Shown: positions 28,501-39,083, counted from the stretch's first letter. The stretch: 64,000 bases of DNA from Plazaster borealis (GCA_021014325.1 CM037476.1:18760827-18824826), one strand, 5' to 3'. The notes: generated by a model not told the origin, from the sequence alone. Program-made: numbers and translations.

Positions 28501-31500
28501 GCTTGGGATATCATTGCTTATAAGCTGACCAGTGTGTACGATGTTGTTAAGACAATGGAAATACTAAACTTATGTCAGAATGTGGTGACAGCGACCCTCA
28601 CTGTGGTGACAGCGACCCTCACTGCGGGGTTTTTATATCGACTATAGACCATTGTGTTTAAAATTTGCCTCAGAGTTAACTGCAAAACAGACTATGTCGC
28701 AACTCCTCCCACCTCCCAAAACTCACAGGGTCCTTCGCCAAACTAATTTGATATCTCAGCCAAATTTAAAACAAACAGACTCAGAGATAGTGCTGTCCCG
28801 TATTTAATCAATCTTTTTAATTCTCAGTAATTAATTTAATGCTGTTTTCAATTTTTCAATATGTCACCAAGTTATTTTTTTAGCTTGGTTTTTGCCTTAA
28901 ATAAAATCTGTCTTTACAAGTTGTATGTAATTTTTTTAATTTTAAACTAAAAACTAATTTTCTGTATTTTTAAAGCTTTTAATTCTTATTGTAAATTGTT
29001 GCAATTCAGCATGTGGCTGCTTATAACAAGTTTGTCAATAAACCTTTCTATCTCTTTATAACATGTGTTAACTCTTCCGGTGAACCTATTTTGTGACCAT
29101 GCAGGTAGCGAAGTAGTAGGCCCAAAACAGCGTGTTATGTACGGGAGCGTGTCATCCATTTTCTTCTCCATCGGTTACATGTGGCTGGTCTGTCTGGCCT
29201 TCCTTATTCGTGATTGGCGCCACCTGCAGTTGACGATGTCTCTACCATTTCTGCTGTTTTTCATCCTGATCTTGTAAGTAGGAACGCTCTTTTTGAACGT
29301 CTCCCTTCTTTCTTTTGATAACTTCGATGAAGGCGAACAAAACACACCAGTTGTCCATGCCCGCCTGTTTTTTGATTGTATAGACCAATCTTCTTCTTTT
29401 TTATCCCGCACGCGCAATTACTGCCTTGGATTGTGTAGATCGTTGAGAAAGACACCTAATTCACATAAAAAGTTAACAAGACAACAGTTTGTCCATGTCT
29501 TTGTGTACCGCAAAACCTTGCGCTGACAGGGTCCAAGCAATGGCTGCGCGGCGTACAGCACCAAGCACGTATATTATTATGGATTTGTCCATAGTACTAC
29601 TTCCGATGACGTAGGATAACATATGTGTATTAATTTCTTGTTTGTTCATGGTGTTTTTTTTTACTCTAGTTATTGTACGGTTCTGTTTGTATGTATATAT
29701 TTTTTGTAACAACGTCGTTATAGGACAAATAGGAAGAGCTGGTTTTCTGCACCACTATTTTTTCAATAGTTTTATTTATTGTTATTCATTCCGATCAGAG
29801 TACAGATGGGGAAATAAATTATTGTTTTTATGCTTGTCTTTCGAATGTCAGTTCATTGCCATTTTCAATACAACATATTTGAATGAATTCGTTCAATTAC
29901 CTTTGGTATATTATACGACAACCATTAATTTCTTCTATAGTGAGTTCCTGCATCGTGAACAAAATTACAATATTTGCTCATGGTATACTAGGAGGTTCGA
30001 AGCCGCAAGTTTTTCTATTTCCTTATTAGGAGCTTATGGGTTTCTTCTTTCTTTTTGGGGTGTTATACTATTATTATTATTTGTTGGTTTTTGTTGTTTA
30101 TCTAGTTTTCTTGTTTATTTAGTAAATAGTAAGTTTTTTTAAATAATATTATTAATATGTTATTTGATTTTCTATTTCGATGTGGCCTATATGCTAACGC
30201 AAATCTGAAACAAAAATTACTGCCACAGGTTGTGGCTGTTATTATTATTGCTCTGGATATTCCCAAGATATTTTTTTTTTCAAAATTCATTTCATCTTAA
30301 GTTGGTTGCCGGAGTCACCCCGCTGGCTCATCTCGAAGGGCAGGTACGACGAAGCGAAGAAAATCATAGAAAAGATCGCCGAAGTGAATAAGACTCAAGT
30401 TCCGGAAAACATGTTTGACGAGGACGAGGAGCAGAGTAAGGTGAGCCATAAAGGCACTGAACACGTTTGGTAATTGTCAAAGACCAGTGTTCTCACTATC
30501 CCAACATATGCATAAAATAACGAGCCTGTGAAAATTTGGGCTCAATTGGTCATCAGAGGGAGTCGTTTCTCACAATGTTTTATACTATCAAAAGCTATCA
30601 ACAGTCATCATGCGTTGAAGTATAGGATGTCCTTACCAACGCTCTTAGCAACAGTCGTAGCCGTAGCCGCCAACTGGATGCGGCCCTAGATGATTGATAT
30701 AGACCTTTCTTTTGCAACGTCACAGCCGTGCGTTTTGCCAACCTTGCAAAAGTACGGGCGGCCTTCACCGCAAATAAATACAACAATTTCTTATTTAACA
30801 AATAATGCTATCAAATTAATAGCCACATTAATGATAAATAAAATTTACTATCCAAAACAAAATGTAAACTTGTACTACATAAATACATTGTAATGTTTTG
30901 CTAAAAAGGGCAAAAGTTTTGCCTAGCCAGTTCATGCGTTTCTTTGCTACACAAGGCCTTCCATACAAAATTATGGTAATTGTTTGTAAACAAAAGAATC
31001 ATTACAGGGGTTTACAATACAGAGCACCACCTAGAGTTTGAATCGGAGAGTTCATTTCCAAAGAAGCGTCACATTTTAAATAAGGTCAAAAAAATTAAAC
31101 TAAATGTTCTAAAGATGAACTCAAAATTGTATGTCACTGGTGTGGGTTTTTTTTTATCCACAACACAATCTGTAAGTGTAAGGTTGCGCATGATGTAGAC
31201 TTACTCATCGTAAAGTATTAAAGGGACACGTTGCCTTCAAATCTCATGAAATTTTACTGTTTGGAGGTGTTCCTTGTACTTATTAAGAGTTGTTCGTGCA
31301 ATAACATGCCTTTAATGTGTTATAATTAGTGAATGGTGATTAAAAAAAAAAACCATTGCCATCTGACCCCGAGATCTGCCCCGCGAAACGTATACGTATT
31401 TCCAGCCGTAAATACCACCGTCCATGTAATGGGCAAAATGCGCGACGAACAGTCGTTACGCTAGTGCCGTAGTCAGTGGCCTGGTAAACCAGTCAGATCT

Positions 31501-34500
31501 CCTTGCTCTATGGTCAGATGAAAACCGGGTAATAATCTCATTTTCTACCTCGCTCGCAACTTGTAAACCGAGCTAAAGCTAGTTCAGTATTGGGTCCGAA
31601 ATATCCAGCCGCGTATTTGCGGAACGGCCAGCCGCATATTCAGAATATTAGATTACATGCAGTACAGGGAGGAGACAAACTATCACATTTGGTTCACCTC
31701 CCTGTACTGCATGTGTTATAATCGCCGGCTGGCTATATCGGGCCCAATACTGTGCTAGATTCAGCTCGGTGTTGGATATTTATTGGAATACAATAAATAG
31801 ATGGTAATCGTAACATTTTTAATAAAATAATTGCTCAGTCGTAGTTCAACAGCTGCGACTGGAAATAAGACTAATAGAATTTGTCCGCCATTTATGGGAG
31901 TCAAAATCTTGACTCCCATAAATGGCGGAGCGTTTTGTTTCGCGAAGGTGAGCAAAAGCGAAGCATTTCTAAGGCACGTTTGTGTGGATAATTATATTCT
32001 ACTTTTTAACCATCTTTCCGACCGTGCTCATTATACATCAAACGCTTGTTATAGCCCAAAAGCGCCCAACAGCGCCCAACCCGAAGGCAACGTGTCCCTT
32101 TAATATTAAACAGTTTTGGGAAATTGCACTTTCAGAAGGGTAAATACAGTCATCGTCAACCGATGTCAACACAAAACTAAGGTGCCTAATAAGGACAAAA
32201 GAACTAACTTGGTAATAAATTTGGTGGATTTTTGTTTAAAATTTGGTTTGAACATTGACCTCTGAAATGGCCGCTGTCCGACAGACTCACGCGAGAAGGC
32301 TTGTAATATCGTATGATCGTTCGGTCTGCCCGGGTAACTTTGAAGAAGCTACCAGGGCCCAATTTCATAGAGCTGCTGAGCACACGTTTTGTGCTTACTG
32401 AGCGAGTTTCCATTTCATAGCGCTGCTAATCGTAAGCACACGAAAAGGCACGCTAACCGTCCGGTGCTTACTGCACGAAAATGAATGGCGTAACAATGCA
32501 AAACCATTGTGAACGTGCAAGATGGCCGCCGTATTTTCTTGCTAACCTGTGAAATACGCTAAGGCTTAAGCAAATTTTTCTCCTACAGTTAGCACGAAAA
32601 TTTGCTTACCGTTAAGCAGCGCTATGAAATTGGGCCCTGGATGCATTGTGGCGATTATGGCCTCTCCAGAGTTAACACCTCGTGGGTATAGCTGAGTTTA
32701 ACAGTCAGTCCTTGAGATAATAATTAAGTTGGAGTCAGAGGGCTGTAAGGTGAGAGAGTTGGCGCAAGGAGGGATCAGTTTTTCGGTGGTCACGTGGTTT
32801 CTGGACGCCTCTTTCTGTCCAAATGTGGCACAACCCATGTGCAGTCTAGTCTGGCACCCTGTGTGCCTACATGCGTTTTGTTTTTGGACCGAATCGCAAG
32901 TTGTCGCAACCGTCTCATTATACGGCTCTGGCTGGTGTTAATAACGAGGCAGGTGGCAAAAGTTCTTCAAATCAAAATTTAATTTAAGTTTAGCCTTTCT
33001 GTTTTGTTAATTTCATTTTATTTTATATATTTATTTATTTACTTTCATTATATTTGATTTATTTATTTTGTTTATTTATATACAAAACAAATACATTTTT
33101 TCCTCATATAGTTATAAACACAACTGACCAATCTTTTCTTGTATCCCATGGCCAGACAAAGGAGAAAAAAGTTTCTCGTCCAGTAACTCAACTTGATCTT
33201 TTGCGGACTCCAAATCTTCGAAAGAAAAGTCTGATCATTTGCTTTGATTGGTAAGTGAACAATACATACAACACAAGGTTTACATAAAAACAAAGTCACG
33301 ATAAGTTTTGTTTCTCAGACAATATTTTATACCTTTTTGGTACTTGTTTACAGAGTCAAAACTTTTCAATGGTTATTCTGTGAATACCTTTTCTGTTTGA
33401 ATATATATGTTTTGAATAATGTTTTTAAGGTGCGATGCAGAAACATTACATTAAATCCACGTTAGAGGAGCGCCCAAAGGATGTCACATAGTGAATCCAC
33501 ATTGTGGTCACATAGTGAATCCACACTGTGGTCACATAGTGAATCCAAACTGTGGTCACATAGTGAATCCACACTGTGGTCACATAGTGAATCCACACTG
33601 TGGTCACATAGTGAATCCACACTGTGGTCACATAGTGAATCCACATGGTGTTCACGTATAGTTAAACACACAATCCCATATTTTCCATTTACATGCAGAA
33701 TTTTTTTTTTAACACTCACGCCAGATTATTTTATACGGAGCCCGGGAAGGGACAGGGGAAGAAAAAAATATGCAGGGCCTAATTCGTTCGCACGGTTTAG
33801 TAATCCGTTCGAACGAATTAATAATCCGTTCACACGGTTTAGTAATCCGTTCGAACGAATTAGCAATCCGTTCGAACGAATTAATAAACCATTCGCACAG
33901 TTTAATAATCCGTTCGAACGAATTAGTAATCTGTTCGCACGGTTTAATAATCCGTTCGAACGAATTAGGAATTACTAAACTAAACGGATTATTAAACTGT
34001 GCGGACGGATTATTAATTCGTTCGAACGGATTGCTTCTTCGTTCGAACGGATTACTAAACCGTGCGAACGGATTATTAATTCGTTCCCACGGATTACTAA
34101 ACCGTGCGAACGGATTATTATAATTCGTTCGAACGGATTATTACACTGTGCGGACGGATTATTAATTCGTTCGAACGGATTGCTAATTCGTTCAAACGGA
34201 TTACCAAACCGTGCGAACGAATAGGCCCTGCATATTTTGTTCTTCCACTGTCCCTTCCCGGGCTCCGTAATAGACTGTGCAAGTCTCGCGCGTATCGGGA
34301 CGAGAAAACACGCCAAACGAAGAACATATATTTTTCTAAAATCAAATCTGTGTTTTAAATTATATCTAATGACAAAATCTGAACAACAAAAATACTCAGT
34401 ACAATTTTTATAAAATTAGTTATAGCTTTTATAATAAATACACAAATAATGTGTTAATTATTAATTAAACATAATTAAAACTTTGGGACAAGGATGCTTA

Positions 34501-37500
34501 TTTGATCTTAACTTTTCAGAAACCCCTTACGCGGATTCGCGAAGGTCACACGGGCGTAAAATTAACGCTTAGCGCAGTTTATAGAGGACGCTGATGCCTC
34601 AACAACCATAGACTGCAATGAAAAGGCCTCGCGTTGCAAATACAGCATCTGGCAATTATCATCGCGCATCCAAAACAAGCGTTTACATAAGTTTTGTTAT
34701 CGGAGGTGAGCACAAAATTCTTAATTTTTTGCAGTAACCGGAAGCTGAGGTCAAGTTTATTTCTCGGGTTTTCTTCGTTATATTGTTGAATTGATTTTAC
34801 TTTCATATTTTTTTATCACTAAGTATTACATTCCCAACAACATATATAATTTTCATGGTCATAAACTACGTTAAACTAAAATAATTGACGAAACAAAATC
34901 TCGCCCACGTAAAACTCCATATGGTTGGGACCACGGTGGTCCCGGAAGTTCGAATGAGCGCGAGACTTGCACAGTCTATTTTATGAAAAAAATAGTAAGT
35001 AACATAAAAAAGGCGATGAAAAAGGGGCTTGTTCAGGCCCGTAACCAGGATTTTCTTTGGGGGAGGCGAATATGAAAGAAAATGTAAATCGGCGCGTTAG
35101 CGCCGCCCGTCACGTAGAGATGCAGGGGGGAGTTGGAGGAGGATGTGGCCCCCTCAGAAGTTCGAAATTTTGTAAAAAAGAATGCCCAATTCAAGCCGTT
35201 TGGTGCACCATTTTTGCGCTATGATATTGGTTATTATATCTGAAAACAACTCAATTACAGCTTTGTATCAATATTTTTTCTGCATATTTAATGCTCAGAC
35301 TGCGTATGCCACCAATTGCGTCCTCTATTTACATCTTTGTATATTATTTTATGTTATAAATGTCATAATACTAATACGTTCGACCCCCCCCCCCCCCCGA
35401 TTACGGGCATCAGCTTGTTTTGAACAAACAGGCAAACGGAAACTTCGCCAGAAATGCCCCCCTAGAAAAAATGGTGCACCCCCTTGTGCCCCCCTGAAAT
35501 TTTACCCTACTTACGCCGCTGATCATTACACAACAAACATATAATTCCCTGCAGGTTTGTTGTGAATATGGTATACTATGGATTGTCTCTGAGTACGTCT
35601 GCCCTTGGCATAGACGACTATATTGCTGGCTTTGTATCCGGGGCCGTTGAGATACCGGGCATTCTGATAAGTTGGTGGATGATGGACCGCTATGGAAGAC
35701 GTTTCACCACGTCTTCCGCTTATACCATCAGTGGTGTGGCCTGTCTCATCACTTTGTTTATACGTAAGTACTTTGCTGCACACCAGTGCTAAACACCAAG
35801 CCATTTGCGAGTTAAGTTTCAATTATGTCTGGTATATCGACTTGGTTTAAAACCCTGCGCAGTGATATCCATACTGTGGCTGACAGCAACAAATCACTAA
35901 TTAGTTACTAACTAATTTTGTTTTTCCAAATAATTTAATTTTGTGAGCGTAGTCTATCCTCATTATCACTCAAACAAACGGGAAAAAATTTCAATTTTCT
36001 CAGACACTTCTTTCAGCTGTTCGGCTGTATGAATTATTGACCCCCAATGCCTTTGTTTATAAATTCCCTAGGGTCACACTGTATGAATAAACCAGCTAGC
36101 CTCCCGAAATGAAAGGATGATTTTGTTTGTTGGTTTTCATAAAAAGAAATAATAATGAGTTTTGTTTAATGATTGATATCTACAGCCCTTATGAAAAGAA
36201 AACAACTTCAAGTAAAAACAACTTCAAGGTTGGTGCATCATCAGTGGGTTTTCCTTATGACTTTTGGCTTCAGATATATATACCACTTTAGTCGAGTAGT
36301 GTAAGTTAACATCACTAAACTCGCAGGTAGTCACAAGTTACTACCTACATTTGAAATTCTCCTACTGGAGACAGTTGCTAAGACACATGGTTCGAGCAAG
36401 ATTGTCCTGTAGTTACGTAAGACGGCGAACGCTCACACACAACTCTGACTGAATGGTTATGGCACAGTGGTGCCGGGCTTTGGCCATCTGGAGGGTCTTA
36501 TGACGAAGAAACTCAGTGTACCAGAAACTTTCCAAATCTAACTAGCAAATGGTTTATTTCACAAAATACTTTTGCACAAATTAGCAGTGTTAATACAATC
36601 AACCACTTTGTGTGCAGGATGTCCTATAGTGCGCATGCTCTTTTAGCCTACTTGAATACATTCTGAACACAGCCCAGAGGGCAAAAAAGAAAAGAATAAA
36701 ACTAACATGTGCAAAGTTCATTTCAAAAGGTGTTATCGTTTTTGAGATATTGCCGAAAATCTGGAGCTGTTATGTCCACGCAGGAAGAATAACCTATAGT
36801 AAAGCAATTTTACTCTTGCAAAAACCAATACTTAAAACACTGCCTCAACTTCGTTTGTCGTCTAATGAGTTGGCCTGATTATTTTTTCTTCATGTGAAGA
36901 GTTTTATGAAGCACTTATTTTACATAAATGGAGTTACTTATTTCATTTTTTCATATTTCATTTCATTTATTCTGGTTGTGAAGCCAAGGACTCTCAGAAA
37001 AGCGAACTTAATCACTGTACTAGCCAAGAGCCCCATGGAGAGAAAACAGGGAAGGAAGTTTCAGTTTTAGATGTGTGAGGAAATCCCAAAGAATTATTCC
37101 AGGGAAAACCCTATGAATATAGTATTAACTAATTAATTGTTTGTTTGTTTGTTTGCAGGGGCGTTGGGGTGTTTGTTTGTTTGTATGTTTTTGTCTTCAT
37201 CTTTTTTTAATTTGATTACAGAACCCGGTATAGCAAGAGCTGCTGTGGCTATGGTTGGAAAGTGTGCTGCTTCTGCTGCTTTTAATTTAATTTACATATA
37301 TTCCTGCGAGCTCTACCCAACCGTCACAAGGTTTGTTCTTTTCTATTAATTTTCTCTGTCTTTTATCAGTATTCCATGGTAATTTATTTGCCCTAACTGT
37401 CCCTGATGTTCTTGTCTGACATGTTGTTCCATTGTTATCAGTGACAAGAGCAATTATGGAAAAGGCCTGTTCAGTAGGACGCCCGCTATCGTCTCAAATG

Positions 37501-38947
37501 TCTTTCATTACATGCATATTATTTGTCTTTTAATGATGTTTTTGAACACGTGCATTACAAACTCGCTCTGACCACTTTGCCAAGTGAGTTAAATTAAATT
37601 GAATTGAAGTCCCATTCTTTAACGTTGTCGTTGCAGTCCTGGCCATAGCCGTTTCTAAATAGAATATAAAAACAAGATTTGATTTCATAAAAAGAATATT
37701 TTAATCTTCGTTCTACATGTTTTCTCGTTTTTAATACGCGCGAGACTTCCACAGTCTATAAACTTTCAAAGTGTCTACTCCAAAACCATCGAAGTTTCAC
37801 TCATTTATTTCCGATACTAACAGGACAATGGGCATGGGCATGTCTTCCATGGTTGCCCGTGTAAGTGGAATCCTGGCACCTATCATTCTCATCTTGGGCA
37901 AGTATTGGTATCCTCTCCCGCTGTTTGTCTTCGGTGGAAGCTCTGTGCTGGCCGGAATTCTCTCCCTGTTGCTCCCGGAAACACTCGGCTTCAACTTGCC
38001 CGACACCTTGAAGGAAGGGGAAGAGTTCGGAAGTAAGCCGTAAAGACTTTCTTTTTGAAAGAATATTATACAGTGTTAGTGAATGATTAACTTAACCGAT
38101 AGCTGTTTTTCGATTCATGAACACGGTGAACCTCATTACCGTAAATATAGCCAGATAATAATAAAAATACGCAGTTCTTATAGCGCTTTATACTCCCGAT
38201 GGGTGTCTCAAAGCGCTCAGTATTTTTCCAACAAGGTAAGTGGAGTTACGTGTTGAAGTATAAGACCTATTTCTTTGCATAGCACCATGTAATGGTTTAC
38301 AAGGTGCTGTGGCGCAATATGCAGCCAATCAAACCAGGAACACCGGGGCGAACCCTTATCTTTACGATAAGTGCACTGGGTTCTTTTACGTGCATTACAC
38401 AACACAACAGATTATTATTGTTATTGAAAGGCAGGGGGAGATTGTGTGTGTGTGTGTGAGCGTGTCTATCCATTCAAACCGAGAACTTTAATAAAAGGGA
38501 TCCGGGTGTTTGACAGAGCGAGGACGTCCTCGCTTCGTTTTTGTGTACAAACCCAATGGGGACGTCGCTAAAAAAACTATGTCCAAACAATGGGAGAACA
38601 AAGAGAAGTCCTCGGTAAGCGGGATTTACAAACATGTGTGTGTGTGGGGGGTGCAGGTGTGGATGTGTCTATGCGTGTATGTGTACAGCTATTTTATCAC
38701 AAAGCTCTCACCCAAAAGTCTCGCCAACCTCCCTCTCACCCAGTCACCCAGGGCATTTGCTCTGCAGACGCCAATAAATTATAAGTTGCTTAGAGTATTT
38801 TTTTCATTTATATTCACAGAGGGGGTAGGCTTCAAGCTGTTTTTTGCCGGCAGCCCTCAAGATGGTGACGACACCGTTAACTCCCCCACGGAATATGCGG
38901 CTCTACCAACTGAAGGAAACGCCCCTAAAGATGATGTCAAAGTTTAG
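22127..38947 (+). CDS. SLC22-type organic ion transporter, copy B (complete)
   Basis: Predicted 12-helix plasma-membrane transporter of the SLC22 family, closest in feel to organic cation/carnitine carriers. Ten exons: 22127-22528, 25205-25308, 27072-27226, 29105-29273, 30302-30440, 33156-33250, 35555-35763, 37222-37330, 37824-38032 and 38820-38947, giving 1,719 bases and 572 residues. The start fits the family N-terminus (MQYENILKHIGVMGKYQK). Helix 1 is followed by a large extracellular loop (about residues 45-145) with sequons at N59, N77 and N107 and Cys at 49, 60, 71, 95, 116 and 139. GDWIGRRK is at 167-174, ESPRWL at 281-286, and DRYGRR at 399-404. Exons 2, 3, 4 and 8 have the lengths (104, 155, 169, 109) I recall from vertebrate SLC22 genes. 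Substrate and polarity are unknown. Confidence 0.95.
22634..22730. repeat. small array of CCAACGTTGG palindromes in intron 1
   Basis: CCAACGTTGG, GACGTTGG and CCCAACGTT segments recur with slight changes. The core unit is its own complement. It is a small member of the palindromic-unit arrays found elsewhere in the window. Confidence 0.6.
22945..23050. mobile_element. half of a CACTCTAAA/GGGTCAAA MITE
   Basis: Reads ACACCCTAAATACTTCCGGG then GTCAGAGTTGACCCAAATT and TGACCCGGAAATGGGT. It resembles one half of the complete element at 47,473-47,669. Confidence 0.5.
23090..23560 (-). mobile_element. non-LTR retrotransposon fragment: start of ORF2 with endonuclease motif
   Basis: On the minus strand one frame gives GKRGGVKRKQKKL then LPFPTILMCNVHSL, and another gives YSILALITETWLDDQIP. 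RGKRGG, a PSIxLxNVxSL-like stretch and LAxTETWL mark the N-terminal part of L2/CR1-type ORF2 with its AP endonuclease. A frameshift between the parts and missing flanks make it a dead 5' piece. It lies in intron 1 of copy B, opposite to the gene. Confidence 0.72.
24160..24435. repeat. degenerate palindromic-unit array (GTACGTAC / CGATA...TATCG)
   Basis: About a dozen units made of CATGTACGTA, AACGATA and ATTATC or GTTATCG in changing order. GTACGTAC and ACGATAGTTATCGT are self-complementary, so each unit can form a small hairpin. It lies in intron 1 of copy B and no coding frame crosses it. Confidence 0.8.
24898..24945. repeat. pair of TTCGAA-centred palindromes
   Basis: A perfect 22-bp palindrome with half-site AATCTTCGTTC is followed by a second, imperfect copy (ATCGTTTGAACGAAGATT). 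The centre CGTTCGAACG is the same as in the units of the foldback array at 33,734-34,269. Confidence 0.75.
25205..25308 (+). CDS. copy B, exon 2
   Basis: 104 bases, phase 0 to 2. It encodes FGLVCERED, helix 2 (SVWFVGMLTGSLIWG) and SVGDW. The Trp replaces the Arg usual in the GxxxDRxGRR motif that continues in exon 3. Confidence 0.92.
25342..25607. repeat. tandem repeat of about 113 bp, 2.4 units
   Basis: CTTCGTGCAT(T/C)AGATGTG, CCTCTTTCACAAGACCCATT and GATTCGTCCAAGAAATTCG recur in order. It starts within 40 bases of the exon 2 donor, in intron 2 of copy B. Confidence 0.85.
26095..26178 (-). mobile_element. tRNA-derived SINE fragment
   Basis: Minus-strand GTGTGGGTTCGAATCCC is a B-box, followed by AGTCTGGGCGCTTGTACCC. 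It resembles the class II tRNA-like SINEs at 61,664-61,963 and 62,770-63,050. Confidence 0.5.
26259..26856. mobile_element. CACTG-ended MITE, interrupted by a TTAA-type MITE
   Basis: Outer ends are CACTGCAAATACGGGGTGTT and ACACCCAAGTTTTTGCAGTG, the family of 875-1,100. The interior is split by the 366-bp family-1 element at 26,398-26,763. It lies in intron 2 of copy B. Confidence 0.8.
26398..26763 (+). mobile_element. TTAA-type MITE family 1 (nested)
   Basis: Starts AGGCACTGAACACGTTTGG after TTAA (26,394-26,397) and ends ACGTGTACGATACCT before TTAA (26,764-26,767). Its insertion into the CACTG element shows it moved later than that element. Confidence 0.87.
27072..27226 (+). CDS. copy B, exon 3
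   Basis: 155 bases, phase 2 to 1. It completes GDWIGRRK, then encodes helix 3 (TFFLGLVGVSISSIATSF) and helix 4 (LLRFITANCSYGAFLMTYVL). The acceptor follows a T-rich tract. Confidence 0.93.
27698..27928. mobile_element. CACTG-ended MITE, copy in duplicon B
   Basis: Orthologous in position to 875-1,100 and similar along its length, in intron 3. Ends are CACTGCAAAAACCGGG and CCCCAGTTTTTGCAGTG. Confidence 0.75.
29105..29273 (+). CDS. copy B, exon 4
   Basis: 169 bases, phase 1 to 2. Helices 5 and 6, with GYMWLVCLAFLIRDWRHLQL, which matches the GYMxLxxxAYxIRDWRxLQ pattern of organic cation/carnitine carriers. Confidence 0.93.
30302..30440 (+). CDS. copy B, exon 5
   Basis: 139 bases, phase 2 to 0. 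WLPESPRWLISKGRYDEAK followed by an acidic tail DEDEEQSK in the large cytoplasmic loop. Confidence 0.93.
30452..30603 (+). mobile_element. TTAA-type MITE family 1, internally deleted
   Basis: Begins AGGCACTGAACACGTTTGG and jumps from CAATTGGTCATC to AGAGGGAGTCGTTTC, losing the middle. The right end is missing; it abuts the right half of the GGCGGCTACGGCTACG foldback element. It is absent from the same place in copy A. Confidence 0.75.
31222..32099. mobile_element. TTAA-type MITE family 2, 878 bp, copy B only
   Basis: Ends AGGGACACGTTGCCTTC and GAAGGCAACGTGTCCCT, flanked by TTAA at 31,218-31,221 and 32,100-32,103. Copy A has one TTAA at 3,863-3,866 in matching sequence (AAAGTATTAATATTAAAC). 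It contains a second foldback element (31,567-31,770) and a central palindrome GGGAGTCAAAATCTTGACTC near 31,897. Confidence 0.88.
31567..31770. mobile_element. foldback MITE nested in the family 2 element
   Basis: Left arm ACCGAGCTAAAGCTAGTTC... and right arm ...GATTCAGCTCGGT pair over about 45 bases. An inner hairpin of CATGCAGTACAGGGAGG and its complement lies around 31,655-31,711. Confidence 0.75.
32355..32637. mobile_element. GGGCCCAATTTCA foldback MITE, copy B only
   Basis: Begins GGGCCCAATTTCATAGAGC and ends GCTATGAAATTGGGCCC. Copy A goes directly from AGCTACC to TGCGTGGATGC near 4,118. It carries extra interior sequence compared with 1,657-1,850. Confidence 0.75.
33156..33250 (+). CDS. 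copy B, exon 6
   Basis: 95 bases, phase 0 to 2. QLDLLRTPNLRKKSLIICFD; one residue (Phe for Tyr) differs from copy A. Confidence 0.93.
33482..33662. repeat. 24-bp minisatellite, short allele (about 7 units)
   Basis: Same unit as 4,961-6,230. Both edge variants are kept: GGATGTCAC at the left, and CATGGTGTTCAC with TATAGTTAA at the right. The difference from copy A is therefore internal gain or loss of units. Confidence 0.93.
33734..34269. mobile_element. foldback element built of palindromic-unit arrays
   Basis: Outer ends TACGGAGCCCGGGAAGGGAC and its complement GTCCCTTCCCGGGCTCCGTA pair, then ATATGCAGGGCCTA pairs with TAGGCCCTGCATAT. Inside, left-arm units of 18-20 bp (AATCCGTTCGAACGAATT with TAGT/AATA linkers, alternating with CGTTCGCACGGTTTAG) run to about 33,970. 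The same units then follow in inverted order. The unit itself is nearly palindromic (centre TTCGAA). No coding frame is credible. It is absent from copy A. Confidence 0.85.
34271..34978. mobile_element. 708-bp element with perfect 21-bp inverted ends
   Basis: Begins TAGACTGTGCAAGTCTCGCG plus C and ends with the exact complement (34,958-34,978). AT-rich interior without a transposase frame. It starts one base after the foldback element at 33,734-34,269. Related ends GCGCGAGACTTCC(A/C)(A)AGTCTA occur at 9,640-9,662 and 37,738-37,760. Confidence 0.8.
35034..35411. mobile_element. hAT-like MITE (CAGGCCCGTAAC family), copy B intron 6
   Basis: 378 bp from CAGGCCCGTAACCAGG to CGATTACGGGCATC. Flanks GGCTTGTT and AGCTTGTT form an 8-bp duplication with one change. 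It sits inside a larger element whose right end (CCTACTTACGCCGCTG) is at 35,521, directly upstream of exon 7. Confidence 0.7.
35555..35763 (+). CDS. copy B, exon 7
   Basis: 209 bases, phase 2 to 1. Helices 7-9 with MMDRYGRRFTT between helices 8 and 9, keeping the acidic residue of the loop motif. The acceptor is only about 30 bases right of a transposon end. Confidence 0.93.
37222..37330 (+). CDS. copy B, exon 8
   Basis: 109 bases, phase 1 to 2. Helix 10 and CELYPTVTR. Differences from copy A include Gln for Pro at the exon start and Cys for Phe within the helix. Confidence 0.92.
37824..38032 (+). CDS. copy B, exon 9
   Basis: 209 bases, phase 2 to 1. Helices 11-12 and LPETLGFNLPDTLKEG; protein identical to copy A. 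Confidence 0.93.
38155..38410 (-). repeat. retrotransposon-tail-like / dispersed repeat in intron 9
   Basis: Contains AATAATAAAAATACGC, TTATAGCGCTTTATACTCCC and TCAAAGCGCTCAG, the reverse of tails ending GCGCTATAAG...TTATTATT. The rest (CACCGGGGCGAACCC...) resembles other SINE/LINE bodies in the window. Not present in copy A. Confidence 0.45.
38820..38947 (+). CDS. copy B, exon 10 (terminal coding exon)
   Basis: 128 bases ending TAG. C-terminal tail with EYAALPTEGNAPKDDVKV. The last residues V-K-V have hydrophobic residues at positions 0 and -2, like class II PDZ ligands. Confidence 0.93.
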
Positions 38948-39083
38948 TGTCGATGGTTGTTCGTTGTTTTGTTTGATCTGTTGTTGATGATATTCCCGCC
39001 AAGGGACCCTGCCGAACTACCACAAGGGGATTTAAATGTCAAGCTGGCAATAGCCGATTTTCCTCATACAAACATTGGCTTAA

